A DNA stretch of 64,000 nt from Thermoplasmata archaeon (GCA_021828195.1 JAKASQ010000001.1:233202-297201), one strand, 5' to 3'; numbered from the stretch's first letter, positions 50,412 through 59,064 are shown. Numbers and translations: made by a program. Notes: generated by a model not told the origin, from the sequence alone.

Positions 50412-50681
50412 TTAGTGGGCGGGTGAACGACTCAACAGCACAAACAGAGTCCCGGCCCCTAGACCCGTGCGTGAGGCGGGGGCCCGCAAGGTTCGTCGAG
50501 GGAGAACGGCATCAAAGGAGCGATGTCCACAGCCGACGTCCAAGACACGACGACCCCGGACCGATCCGAGTACGGCCAGGGGGTGGGTCGATGAGGGCCC
50601 CGTGCCTGAGGTCCCCCGCTCGCCCATCCGGATGTCTCGCCACTTCGCCAGGGCGTACCAGTCGACTCTGGTCATCGGCAT
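50412..50681 (-). pseudogene. 5' fragment of a SAM methyltransferase gene
   Basis: The first 60 or so codons read as a methyltransferase start: DWYALAKWRDIRMGERGT, then HPLAVLGSVRGRRVLDVGCG, which is SAM motif I. After RSFDAVL the frame loses any resemblance to the fold and ends, so motifs II and III are missing. It is a truncated gene in the interval between the surface protein and the pterin operon. Confidence 0.5.
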
Positions 50682-50785
50682 ACCGGCGAACCCAAGGCCG
50701 GACCATGAACATCACATCGCGCGGGCGTGCCCGGGTCAATAACCCACCGGTTTTCGCCTTTCGGCCTTTCACGTCGTCGCCCACC

Positions 50786-51649
50786 TCATCCGGGGCGGGA
50801 GAACCCGAACCGAAGGAAGAGGTGGCTCCCGCTCCGCTTGATGCTTCGCAGCGACCCCCATAGCGGTCGATTGGGACCGAAGGTCCGACCTTCCACGAAC
50901 CCGAGGCGGGCCTCTCCATCTGAACGCCCTCCCACTTGCGGCGAGACGGTCAGGAAGAGCTCATCGAGGAGCCCCTCGTCGAGGAAGTCCCCCATGAGAT
51001 GGGGTCCCCCTTCGACGAGGATGAGGTCGCTCGGTGCCCTGCGGTCCAGAGCGGTAACGATCTGAGCCGCCGATAAGGTCCCCGAGGCCGCGAGCGGGAC
51101 GACAGAGAGCGAGGGGAGGACCGACCGAGACCTCAGGCGCCTCGCACCCTCCTCCGAGGTGAAAATGACGACGGGGACCCGGTTGGAGGAGAAGACGGGG
51201 AGGGAGAGGTCGAGGTCTCCGCTGCGGGTCACGATGGCGTTCACGGGTTCCGGGGTCTTGCCTCGATTCCTCCGGAACTCCTGAAACGCGGGGGCCAAGG
51301 GTGGGAAGATGTGCTCCCCGGTCCAGAGGTGGAGGGGTACGGATCGCAACGTCCCGGCCCCGACCACCACGGCGTCCGCGCTGGCGCGGAGCAACCCCAT
51401 CAACGCGCGGTCGGCTCCATTGGAGCCGGTAATCGCGGTTCCCCCGGCCGCTCCGGGGCTCCCGAAGGCGACGATGCCATCCAGCGTTTCCGCGAAGTTC
51501 GCCACTACGTGGGGACGCTTCGACCGCTGGGGGAAACGGAGGTCCCCGTAGAAGGTGGCGAGCTCGGGGGGGAGACTGAAGGGTGTCCCCTCGCTGACGT
51601 CGAGGAGCGTCTCGAGCGGTCCGGGAGGGGTCAGCGGTGACTTTGGCAT
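50786..51649 (-). CDS. RibD C-terminal-domain (DHFR-like) reductase
   Basis: 287 residues. It has the RibD_C/DHFR-like fold: PHVVANFAETLDGIVAFG (first strand with substrate loop), ADAVVVGAGTLRS (NADPH-binding region), VNAIVTRSGDLDLSLPVF and LILVEGGPHLMGDFLDEGLLDELFLTVSPQVGG. These enzymes reduce pterin or pyrimidine intermediates with NADPH. It is encoded directly after GTP cyclohydrolase I, with a 19-bp overlap, so reduction of a pterin made from dihydroneopterin triphosphate is likely. Riboflavin-type deaminase activity is excluded because the N-terminal deaminase domain is absent. Confidence 0.82.
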   Translation of the reverse strand: MPKSPLTPPGPLETLLDVSEGTPFSLPPELATFYGDLRFPQRSKRPHVVANFAETLDGIVAFGSPGAAGGTAITGSNGADRALMGLLRASADAVVVGAGTLRSVPLHLWTGEHIFPPLAPAFQEFRRNRGKTPEPVNAIVTRSGDLDLSLPVFSSNRVPVVIFTSEEGARRLRSRSVLPSLSVVPLAASGTLSAAQIVTALDRRAPSDLILVEGGPHLMGDFLDEGLLDELFLTVSPQVGGRSDGEARLGFVEGRTFGPNRPLWGSLRSIKRSGSHLFLRFGFSRPG

Positions 51650-52326
51650 ATGCGCAGGAATTCGGTCCTCAGCTCAGGGTTCGTTGCGTAGTTTCCTCGC
51701 CAAGAAGTGGTTCGGGTCTCGGGGGCGATCTCCCGAACCCCTCGCATCTGCGTGCAGATGTGGTGAGCGCCCACGTAGACGGCTACCCCGTGGGGGTGCA
51801 GGACCTGCTCGAGGGTCTCAGCGATCTCCCGGCCAAGACGCTCCTGCACGGTGAACCGCTTCGCGAAGAGGCGGACGAGGCGTGTGAGCTTCGAGAGGCC
51901 GATGATCTGTTCATGGGCGATGTATCCCATGAACGCCCAGCCGTAGAAGGGGAGCGCGTGGTGCTCGCATAGCGCGAAGAACGGCACGGGGCCCTCCACC
52001 ACCTGGCTGAGCTCACAGTCGGGGCCGCCATGGCACTCGGTGTCGAAGGCCGTCACGAGCTTCGAATCCCCGTCGTAGCCTTCGGTGGAGTCGAAGAGCG
52101 CTCGAACGAAGCGTTGGGGCGTGTCCTTGGTCGCCGGCGTGCCGAGGTCCATGCCGAAGGCGGCGAACATCTCTCCGACGTTCCGTTCGAACCTTCGCAT
52201 CTCCTCGGTGGAGATGGAACGCCGGCGGGAGACCATCATCTCGTTGAGCTCGATGTCGGCGTCCTCTTCAGGCCCTCCGCTCGCGGTGGGAATATGGTCG
52301 TGGGGGGACCGCCGCGGTATCGGCAT
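51631..52326 (-). CDS. folE: GTP cyclohydrolase I
   Basis: 231 residues. It converts GTP to 7,8-dihydroneopterin triphosphate and formate. Zinc and catalytic residues are visible in FFALCEHHALPFYG (about residues 116-129) and VGAHHICTQMRGV (about 182-194). The KDTPQRFVRAL motif marks the substrate-binding helix. The start overlaps the stop of the upstream flavoprotein gene (ATGA). Most archaea use the FolE2/MptA (type IB) enzyme, so a canonical type IA FolE suggests bacterial origin. The 30-residue N-terminal extension is variable in the family. Confidence 0.92.
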   Translation of the reverse strand: MPIPRRSPHDHIPTASGGPEEDADIELNEMMVSRRRSISTEEMRRFERNVGEMFAAFGMDLGTPATKDTPQRFVRALFDSTEGYDGDSKLVTAFDTECHGGPDCELSQVVEGPVPFFALCEHHALPFYGWAFMGYIAHEQIIGLSKLTRLVRLFAKRFTVQERLGREIAETLEQVLHPHGVAVYVGAHHICTQMRGVREIAPETRTTSWRGNYATNPELRTEFLRICQSHR

Positions 52327-53063
52327 CAGTAGCCACTGAACTCCTCGGTCCGGATGTCGTCAGAGTCGACGCCCGAACCCTCGAGAGCTCCTCGCGCATG
52401 AGCGACGAAACCGGGCGGTCCGGCGAGGTAGTAGATGGGGGAAGAGGGCGCCTTCAGATGACGGCGGAGCAACGCGGCGTCGACATGCCCGACCTCCCCC
52501 TTCCAGGTCCGGCGTGAGCGTTCCATTCCATCCATGGTCGGGATGAAGTGGAAGCCGGGGTTGACCTGCTCGACCTGTCGCAACTCCTCCACGAAGGCCG
52601 CATCCTCGGGTCGGTGATTGGAGTAGAACAGGTAAAGGTGGTAAGGCAACTTCTCGGTGGCGGCGTGGAGCACGATGCTCCGGAACGGAGTGATGCCGAT
52701 GCCCCCCGCCAAGAGCACCGCCGTACGCCGACTGTCGTTGTGGAGGGTGAGACTCCCCGTGGGGCCCGAGAGCCGAACCGGGGTCTCGAGGGGTATGTTG
52801 CGCAGCACGCGCTTGAACGCCGTGTCGCGCATACGGGTGGCCACCATCAGCTCCTCCGCGGAGGGCGGGCTTGCGATGGAGAAGGTCCGGGTGTCCCCCT
52901 CGGCATCGGACTCGGGAGGCGAGACCAAGGTGACATCCATCGCCTGGCCGGCCCGGAATAGGTAGCCCGCGGGCCGCTCGAAGCGGAACGCCATCGTCCC
53001 TTCGGCGATCACCTCACGGTCCTTCAACCGCGACGAGAACGATGGAGTGGCGGAGGCGCTCAT
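52326..53063 (-). CDS. FAD/NAD(P)-dependent ferredoxin-reductase-type oxidoreductase
   Basis: 245 residues: FAD domain with the RxxS-type motif DTRTFSIASPP and FRAGQAMDVTLVSPP, then the NAD(P) domain with AVLLAGGIGITPFRSI, YLFYSNHRPEDAAFVEEL and YYLAGPPGFVAHA. It transfers electrons between NAD(P)H and an external protein or domain; no 2Fe-2S domain is attached. The ATG at 53063 is coupled to a 37-codon frame that overlaps it. Its operon with folE and the RibD-like gene, divergent from an Fe-S regulator, suggests a redox or pterin-dependent function. Confidence 0.8.
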   Translation of the reverse strand: MSASATPSFSSRLKDREVIAEGTMAFRFERPAGYLFRAGQAMDVTLVSPPESDAEGDTRTFSIASPPSAEELMVATRMRDTAFKRVLRNIPLETPVRLSGPTGSLTLHNDSRRTAVLLAGGIGITPFRSIVLHAATEKLPYHLYLFYSNHRPEDAAFVEELRQVEQVNPGFHFIPTMDGMERSRRTWKGEVGHVDAALLRRHLKAPSSPIYYLAGPPGFVAHARGALEGSGVDSDDIRTEEFSGY

Positions 53064-53173
53064 CCCTCGGCCCGCCGCCCCCGATGGCTGAGTAGAGGGC
53101 GTTCCTCTCGTCTCGAAATACTTGGGTCGCACGTCTTGGTCGACCAGTTCGGAAGGCGAGGGGGCCTGTGCAT
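53060..53173 (-). CDS. leaderless 37-codon upstream ORF
   Basis: An ATG at 53173 sits 28 bp after the centre of a strong TATA box (CATTTATATTTGG), ideal for leaderless translation. The frame encodes MHRPPRLPNWSTKTCDPSIS and 17 more residues and its TGA overlaps the ATG of the flavoprotein gene (53063). The flavoprotein frame itself has no start codon nearer the transcription start. It may serve as a translational-coupling leader or a regulatory uORF rather than a functional peptide. Confidence 0.4.
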   Translation of the reverse strand: MHRPPRLPNWSTKTCDPSISRREERPLLSHRGRRAEG

Positions 53174-53194
53174 CGTCCTGACACGCCAGTCGAG

Positions 53195-53218
53195 CCAAAT
53201 ATAAATGCTTTTTAATAC
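53195..53218. promoter_or_regulatory. divergent promoter between the pterin operon and the SufR-like regulator
   Basis: A short AT-rich island in GC-rich DNA. The minus-strand TATA (CATTTATATTTGG, 53195-53207) serves the flavoprotein operon and the plus-strand TATA (CTTTTTAATAC, 53208-53218) serves the regulator. The back-to-back arrangement would let one bound regulator control both directions. Confidence 0.6.
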
Positions 53219-53260
53219 ACTAAAACAATACCGATACCAACGTCCGGTCCTCCGTGACCC

Positions 53261-53956
53261 GTGCCGAGGGCCCCGAACGATACGTACGATATCGGAGTGA
53301 GTATGGGGAAGGCGTTGCAATTGGTACCGGCGTCGAAACTCGCCCTCCTGCGCCTCCTGTTCGATGGAGAGGCTTGCTCTTCGGAGCTGGCGGAAAAGAC
53401 CTCGCTGGACGTCACTGTAGTTCGTCGTCATCTGTTCCGTTTGGCGACGGCAGGTCTGGTAGACGCCCGGACGGTGCCTCAGGGACGCGGCCGGCCCCGT
53501 AAGATCTACTCTCTCACTCAGGACGGAAAAGAGCTGTTCTTCAGCCGCTATGACCGCGTCCTCGAGCTCCTCGTCCGAGCCGAGGTTGTCCGAGGCGGCA
53601 ATCGCCAGGCGGCTCGCTCCTGCGCGGAGGCGGCCCGATTGCTCGCCGAGGACCTCGGGCGCTCTCGAACGCTCCGATCCAGCGTATCTCTCCTAAGGGA
53701 AATCGGGTTCAATCCTAGGACCCGGAGGGAAGGCAAGCGGACGCTTCTGATCAGCCGTAATTGTCCCGTCCTCACGGTGGCCACGGAGCACCCGGGAGCG
53801 ATCTGCGACTCATTTCACACGGTCCTCATCGAGGAATTGACGGGAGCGCGCCGGGTAAGGCTCCGAGAATGCCTGGCCCGAGGTGCGACATCGTGCGTCC
53901 ATGAGCTCGGCGGGTCCGGGGGCTTTGCTCCTCGCCTGAAACCATCCCCCGGATAG
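53261..53956 (+). CDS. SufR-like Fe-S winged-helix regulator
   Basis: 231 residues. An N-terminal winged helix (SKLALLRLLFDGEACSSELAE, LDVTVVRRHLFRLATAGLV, then GRPRKIYSLTQDG) is followed by a helical region and a C-terminal Cys-rich segment: NCPVLTVATEHPGAIC, RLRECLARGATSC. These four Cys match the pattern by which SufR-type regulators hold an Fe-S cluster. It probably senses redox or iron state and controls the divergent flavoprotein-folE operon. The GTG at 53261 or the ATG at 53303 may be the start; the GTG fits the TATA spacing better. Confidence 0.78.
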   Translation: MPRAPNDTYDIGVSMGKALQLVPASKLALLRLLFDGEACSSELAEKTSLDVTVVRRHLFRLATAGLVDARTVPQGRGRPRKIYSLTQDGKELFFSRYDRVLELLVRAEVVRGGNRQAARSCAEAARLLAEDLGRSRTLRSSVSLLREIGFNPRTRREGKRTLLISRNCPVLTVATEHPGAICDSFHTVLIEELTGARRVRLRECLARGATSCVHELGGSGGFAPRLKPSPG

Positions 53957-54093
53957 TCCCGACCCGGCAGGGCGCGCGCATCCGTTGCGTCCCTAGTGGG
54001 GTGTTGCTGACGGATGCGAAACTATCCTACTCGATTCGGGCCGCGACTGAACGTCGACCCAATCCACCTGCGGCCCCAAGAACGTTGTCCGCA

Positions 54094-54714
54094 CTACTCG
54101 TCCCTGCCCACGTCTCCTCGGGAGGGACTTGTTCTCGCCCGTAGTGGTCGGAAGTCCCGGGCTAAGAGACCGAACGCAAACTCGCGATGCCATCGGCCAT
54201 CGCGGAAAAGGACCTCCCGTCGGATTCCTTCCTGCCGGAAACCGAGTCGTCGGAGGATCCTGGCCGAGCGGGGGTTGAACTCAAACACGGCGGCGTCGAT
54301 GCGATGCAGTTTGAGGCGCCGGAACGCGATCTGACTTACGGCTGAAGCAGCTTCCGAGGCGTATCCTCGGTGCCAGTAGGGCTTGGCCAGCCAATATCCA
54401 ATCCAACCACGCCCGTTGTCCCAATCTCGAATCTCAAGGCCGATTCCCCCGATGAGAGTGCCGCTCTCTCGCAAGGTGATGGCCAGATTGAGCTTCTCAC
54501 CCTTACGAGCGCTCTTCCGCGAATCCCGGACCCACTCCACTTCCTCACTCTTCTTGAAATGCGTGTGGCGGGACACAAGAGGTCGGAACACCGCAGAGTC
54601 GTTCAATCGTCGCATCAGAAAGGGAACATCGGAAGGCTTCGGTAGTCGCAACGCGAGTCGGGCCGTGAGGATGGGGATAGAGATACCGGAGAGTCTACCG
54701 CTCAGAGGCGCCAT
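54094..54714 (-). CDS. GNAT acetyltransferase, RimJ/RimL type
   Basis: 206 residues with the layout of RimJ/L-type N-acetyltransferases: LTARLALRLPKPSDVPFLMRR at the N-terminus, LIGGIGLEIRDWDNGRGWIGYWLA, then the acetyl-CoA loop in WHRGYASEAASAV, and RIDAAVFEFNPRSARILRRLGF at the end. It acetylates the N-terminus of a protein or a small amine using acetyl-CoA. It is an isolated gene; the basic C-terminal tail is not conserved in the family. Confidence 0.85.
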   Translation of the reverse strand: MAPLSGRLSGISIPILTARLALRLPKPSDVPFLMRRLNDSAVFRPLVSRHTHFKKSEEVEWVRDSRKSARKGEKLNLAITLRESGTLIGGIGLEIRDWDNGRGWIGYWLAKPYWHRGYASEAASAVSQIAFRRLKLHRIDAAVFEFNPRSARILRRLGFRQEGIRREVLFRDGRWHREFAFGLLARDFRPLRARTSPSRGDVGRDE

Positions 54715-54817
54715 GGACTGGCGACCGAGGGGTCTCCTACTATTTCTTGAATGTCTGGGAGCACCAGGCCATCGCGGGCATAGGACCCGAGTCGGGCACA
54801 GTCCGGGTCATCGGGCT

Positions 54818-54929
54818 CCTCCAGAGTGGCCCCTTGTCGCGTGGAAAAAGTTGCGGGGGTGTTTCGAGCACACAGTCGGGAGAGAGGGGCTCACATCCCT
54901 CCCGGGAAGCCCCTACGGCGGATAGCCGC
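54818..54929 (+). repeat. diverged R1 repeat, copy G
   Basis: About 112 bp that aligns with the 3' three quarters of R1 but with many changes. The stems are kept by paired changes: GTGT/ACAC around the loop TTCGAGC replaces AGT/ACT, CCCC/GGGG remains for stem 1, a new GGGGCT/AGCCCC stem replaces CGGGC/GCCCG, and GCGG-ATAG-CCGC is unchanged. Confidence 0.65.
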
Positions 54930-55005
54930 AGGTAGTGCACACGGGTCAGGTACGGTGGGCTTGTGGTCTAGTCGACCGGCAGAGTCGGAATGTGGATTAG
55001 ACTGA

Positions 55006-55016
55006 AGTATAAGTAG
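55006..55016 (+). promoter_or_regulatory. TATA box of the secreted fibronectin-like protein gene
   Basis: AGTATAAGTAG about 50 bp before the ATG at 55061. Confidence 0.45.
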
Positions 55017-55060
55017 CGGTGGAGGGACTTTGATACATTGCGGCCGTCGGAGCGCTATCG

Positions 55061-56446
55061 ATGCATCATCGGAGGAGGCTTGCTTGGGTTTCGGCCTGCG
55101 CTGTCGCCGTAATCATGATTGGATCGGCCGTGTTGATCGGGGCTGTCGGCACCGCACGTGCGGGACCCGATGTGATTTGCTGCGGCGAGTTCTTTTCCAA
55201 CGTCTCCGTTGTTGACAACGCGACGAATGTTACAATCTCCTACACGGCGGCATTCTCGGGACTGTCCCCGTTTACGGTCTACTTCGGTAACACATCCTCG
55301 GGCGAAATCTACTCCCAGACGGCAACATACAACGCTACAACGCTAGAGGGACAGGTCTTCATAGACTTCCTTGAACCAAGCACGACGTACGACTTCACTC
55401 TGGGAGACGGTGGGACCTGCATTCATGGTGGCATAGAGTACTATTGCTCGTACAGCTCTTCGTTTACCACGCACAGCGATTCGTATGATTCCTTTTGGGG
55501 AATCGTAACCAACGCCGCTGGTGATCCACTGTCGAACGTCGCCGTGTTTGGTGAGTGTCTCAGTCCATACTCCGGCTCAAGCTACGCTCTCACCAACAGT
55601 CAGGGCGCGTACGAGTTCAATATACCGGGCGGCCCATGTGGGAACGGCTTCCTAGTCCAGACTGTAAACTGGTACATTTCGCCAATCAGGAATACGGTTT
55701 GGAGTGGTGTCTGGAACGAGACAGTAGTAACGTTTGGGTCGCAAGATATCAACTTTGACCTGCCGGCGAACTTTCTTGGACCGTTGACACCGGAGGTGCT
55801 TGACTTTACGAACGACTCATATGTTACATTCGGGTACCAGAGCACGTTTTGCGCTAGTACGTCTAGCTGTTGGTCCTTTGAAGGAGAGCAACAGTGTACA
55901 TCGTTTACCTCTTCAAACCTAGTCGGGCTCGACGGCAGCGCCGGTTCCAACCTAGAGTATTACGTCGCCTACATGACCACAGGTTCGGTCGAGTTCAACG
56001 CGATATCAGGACGAACGGCAAGCACGCTATCTTGGTCCTATACCGGGCAGCCAGTTTCAACTGAGCTGAGTTCAAACATCGTCAGCGATCCAGTCTCCGC
56101 ATTCTACACGGGTATCGGTTCGACTGAAGTTTGTCATGCTCAGACCCCAGGAGCAGGGGCCCAGACATACACTACGACGTACTCTCAGTCGTTCCAACTG
56201 TCCTCAACCTTCGATCTGGACATCTCAGTAAGTGTGGACCTGTACGGCGTGTCTCTCAGCACACCCCTCCTGCAGTACTCTAACAGTCTATCAAATGGCG
56301 GAGGTAGCGCATGGACGATGTCATACACGATCCACGTCCCGAGTGGCGGGTCCACCACGAACGTATGGGTCTACGTTCAACCTGGCAGCCCGAACCAAGT
56401 GGGCCCGGTGGTCCATGCATGGGCAGGGCCCTCGTGTCCGCCATGA
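55061..56446 (+). CDS. secreted protein with fibronectin-type and carboxypeptidase-regulatory-like domains
   Basis: 461 residues. A signal peptide (RRLAWVSACAVAVIMIGSAVL) is followed by a fibronectin-III-like domain ending FLEPSTTYDFTLGDGG, then a regulatory-like beta domain (SDSYDSFWGIVTNAAGDPLS, TNSQGAYEFNIPGG) and a Ser/Thr-rich C-terminal region with no anchor. Several Cys suggest disulfides. The gene is distinctly AT-richer than its neighbours and uses many NxT/S sites. Extracellular; ligand unknown. It is followed 50 bp later by a second exported protein. Confidence 0.7.
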   Translation: MHHRRRLAWVSACAVAVIMIGSAVLIGAVGTARAGPDVICCGEFFSNVSVVDNATNVTISYTAAFSGLSPFTVYFGNTSSGEIYSQTATYNATTLEGQVFIDFLEPSTTYDFTLGDGGTCIHGGIEYYCSYSSSFTTHSDSYDSFWGIVTNAAGDPLSNVAVFGECLSPYSGSSYALTNSQGAYEFNIPGGPCGNGFLVQTVNWYISPIRNTVWSGVWNETVVTFGSQDINFDLPANFLGPLTPEVLDFTNDSYVTFGYQSTFCASTSSCWSFEGEQQCTSFTSSNLVGLDGSAGSNLEYYVAYMTTGSVEFNAISGRTASTLSWSYTGQPVSTELSSNIVSDPVSAFYTGIGSTEVCHAQTPGAGAQTYTTTYSQSFQLSSTFDLDISVSVDLYGVSLSTPLLQYSNSLSNGGGSAWTMSYTIHVPSGGSTTNVWVYVQPGSPNQVGPVVHAWAGPSCPP

Positions 56447-56496
56447 TGACTCCAAGTCTATGAGAGGCCGGACATGATCCGGTTCCTGTTGGATCA

Positions 56497-57288
56497 ATGA
56501 ACCGGGAACCGTACCCCAAACGTAGGACACGTTACCTATCGCACCCGGCCCTAGCGGTGGCGATTGGCTGCGTAGTTGCCCTCGGTGTGGTTGGCGGCAC
56601 GCTCATCGTCTCTTCCCATACCAGCTGCGGAGTGGGGGCGGCCATTGTCACTGAGAGCTTCTGGACCCCCTACAGCTTGACCAATGCCCCGTACCTTGGA
56701 TCGACCAACTACAGTGCGAGTTTTGCCCTGTTTGAACGAATAGGGCCAACCCAGGTGACATTGAGCAATGGCACTCTAGGAGCTGGGAATCTCTCAACCG
56801 GGTATTTCGAGACCCAGAACTGGACCGCGTACACCCTCACGAACCAGTCTGAAGTTGGCTCAGGCGTCGACACGCCATGTCTAACTGGATATACGGCAAT
56901 CCCCTCAGCGGCGCCGGTAGAGATTTCGGTCGACGGGGAGCCGCTCCAAGGGCCGGGCAACACCTCCAACCTGAATGAGCCAACCTCCTTCGATGAGCAC
57001 CCCCCGGCATCGGCGGTGTTCGCAAACGGGTTTGTGTCAGCTAACCTGCCATCGATCTCGACCTGTGGCCGGCCGGCTGAATCGCAGAGCTTCAGCTCCC
57101 GGGGGTTTGATGTCCTCCTTCCCTTCGAGACCGGCCAGACCACGCTCTCGGTGGTCGTTACGATCATCTCGACTGAGTCGTTTCAGTACCACTTCCCCGC
57201 AGATGGGGGTACGTGGATAGTGGATGACCTCCAGGATGGCCCGGGAATGCAAGGCCCGGGTCTCGCCTTCAGCTGGGAACCATGTTGA
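56497..57288 (+). CDS. exported hypothetical protein with N-terminal anchor
   Basis: 263 residues. The N-terminal hydrophobic segment LAVAIGCVVALGVVGGTLIV (about 19-38) after a basic stretch acts as a signal anchor. The rest is beta-rich, with Cys at both ends (TSCGVGAAIV, SWEPC), several NxT sites and no recognisable domain. It probably works with the secreted protein encoded upstream, since both are exported, adjacent and co-oriented. Confidence 0.6.
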   Translation: MNREPYPKRRTRYLSHPALAVAIGCVVALGVVGGTLIVSSHTSCGVGAAIVTESFWTPYSLTNAPYLGSTNYSASFALFERIGPTQVTLSNGTLGAGNLSTGYFETQNWTAYTLTNQSEVGSGVDTPCLTGYTAIPSAAPVEISVDGEPLQGPGNTSNLNEPTSFDEHPPASAVFANGFVSANLPSISTCGRPAESQSFSSRGFDVLLPFETGQTTLSVVVTIISTESFQYHFPADGGTWIVDDLQDGPGMQGPGLAFSWEPC

Positions 57289-57440
57289 TTGATTCTTGGC
57301 AGGAACGCGCGGCCTCCACGTCGAGTTCATTGCACCTGTTTGGGACGGCTCCGAGCGAATCCGAGCAAGGTCGTGGTGGATGATCGCTGTGACGCGCACG
57401 CCCTCACGCTGGGCGGGCTCGGCCACCAGGATTCAAGCCA

Positions 57441-57514
57441 CAGGATCTTGACCGACCTGAATGCGTCGGCCGGCCAGCTTTAGGCCTTCCGGGAGCGTCG
57501 TGTGGTTAAGGGGC
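57441..57514 (+). repeat. R2 repeat, copy 3
   Basis: Outer stem CTTGACC (57447-57453) with GGTTAAG (57504-57510), including one wobble. Inner stem CCGAC (57452-57456) with GTCGG (57465-57469), a compensatory change relative to CCGGC/GCCGG in copy 2. It lies about 50 bp before the next gene's ATG. Confidence 0.72.
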
Positions 57515-57561
57515 AGTTATCTAACGCAACCCTAATCCCGTCGAATCTCCCTTCTTCCGGC

Positions 57562-59058
57562 ATGGTCCGACCGCCGGTCGTGGAACTCGAGAAGCTCATA
57601 AGTCAGGTGGCGACAGACCACGGCAGTGACGTCGAGGCCACGACGGGCATCTACCAAGCCATCGAGAAGCACGTCCGCTTCCCATTCCGGGCGGAGGCTT
57701 CCGGCTTAGGTAGGTTGTTCGATGGACAGGTGAGCGTCGAAGCAGTCGAGCCGTCGTCCTTCCACTCCGGTGAAGTCGTCGCCGTCACCCTATGTCAGGG
57801 ACGGGTCGAACGGTTGCCGCTCGACGCGATCGAGCTCGAGGAGCGGTTTCCTGGGGCCGAATGGATCGACGCCTGTCGCCACTTCAGCCGCCATCACTGG
57901 TATCGCTCGCTCTATCGAGGGACAGAACCCGGCCATCAACAGGTGCATCGTTGCGGAGATTCCCATCTCGAGGAGAACGCTTGGTGCATTGGCGAGTTGA
58001 TGAACTGGTGGGAGGAGAGGAGGGACCCCCGCCGGCTTCCCGGTTGTGTGAGCCTGACGATCGCTGGTTTCCTCTACAGCTGGTGGGACGCGCTCGGACG
58101 GCCGGAGGCCGAGCGACTGATCGCCCCGTTAATCCCGCAACTTCCCGGAACCCGCAGAAGCAGGGAATGGGGGCTGGAACGGCGCCTCTACCTGATGGTC
58201 CTCGGCTGGGCCTCGGGCCCGCGAGCGCTGGCCTGGGTCCGGTTGAACGACTCAGGGCGCTTTCAGGAGGCACTCGACAAGCTTCCTCTCCAAGGACTCG
58301 GCGAAATCGACTCCCTGCCCCAGCAGCGAGCCTGGAGCGTCACGCGCCCGCCCGCAACGAGCCTCGGCACCGACGAATCCCTACGAATCGGGGCGAGCGC
58401 AGCGAAGCGGGAGGCGCGAAGGACTGCAGAGGCCGCTCGGCACCTACCGACCAAGTACCTTCGCCAGGAAACGACCGACCGAGCGACGAGGTACTCCGCC
58501 TTCGCTACGATGCAGTACTGCGCCCAGCGGGGGACCTCGACCGTGATCGCGGCGTGTCAGCAGCGCGCCGCGGCCTACGCGCCTGGGGACGTCGCCATCT
58601 TCGTAGCCAACGGTGGTCCGCCTTATCGCGAGGCGATCTACCCCACTGGGAAGACCAATGAAGAGATCATCGAGGGTTACACAAGAGCTTCGAGGAAGCG
58701 CCGTCGAGAGCCCGCCCTGGTGGAGGCGGCGATCGCCTGGGACCAATTCTGCAAGACCGAGGGCTGGCCCAAGGTGAGGGACCAGGCCTACGCTCTCGCG
58801 AGCCTTGCGGCCCGGGTCGCGACCATCGACGAGGTGCGAAGCGGGAGGAGGAAGCAGGCGGGCGCGCTCGCCGAGGCGACGGCGATCCGGGTTACGATGG
58901 AGTTTCTCGATCCAGCCGTCTCGGAGATTCAAGGTTCCGCCATTGAGCTTGTCCAACGGATAATCCAGGTGGCGAAGGAGGAAGCTTCGCCACGGGCCCT
59001 CAAACCTAGGCCGGTGGGGCCCAATTCCACGGATTCGGCCGAGCCGCTCTCAGGCTGA
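57562..59058 (+). CDS. large hypothetical protein with N-terminal calcium-binding-like domain
   Basis: 498 residues. The first 90 residues resemble a small domain sometimes annotated as calcium-binding: TGIYQAIEKHVRFPFRAEA, GEVVAVTL and RVERLPLDAIELEE. The remainder is helical and unrecognised, with a Cys/His cluster around HCGDSHLEENAWC and a charged helical C-terminus (SRKRRREPALVEAAIAWDQF). I chose the ATG at 57562 because the upstream frame runs into R2 copy 3. No partner is obvious. Confidence 0.55.
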   Translation: MVRPPVVELEKLISQVATDHGSDVEATTGIYQAIEKHVRFPFRAEASGLGRLFDGQVSVEAVEPSSFHSGEVVAVTLCQGRVERLPLDAIELEERFPGAEWIDACRHFSRHHWYRSLYRGTEPGHQQVHRCGDSHLEENAWCIGELMNWWEERRDPRRLPGCVSLTIAGFLYSWWDALGRPEAERLIAPLIPQLPGTRRSREWGLERRLYLMVLGWASGPRALAWVRLNDSGRFQEALDKLPLQGLGEIDSLPQQRAWSVTRPPATSLGTDESLRIGASAAKREARRTAEAARHLPTKYLRQETTDRATRYSAFATMQYCAQRGTSTVIAACQQRAAAYAPGDVAIFVANGGPPYREAIYPTGKTNEEIIEGYTRASRKRRREPALVEAAIAWDQFCKTEGWPKVRDQAYALASLAARVATIDEVRSGRRKQAGALAEATAIRVTMEFLDPAVSEIQGSAIELVQRIIQVAKEEASPRALKPRPVGPNSTDSAEPLSG

Positions 59059-59064
59059 CGGAGC

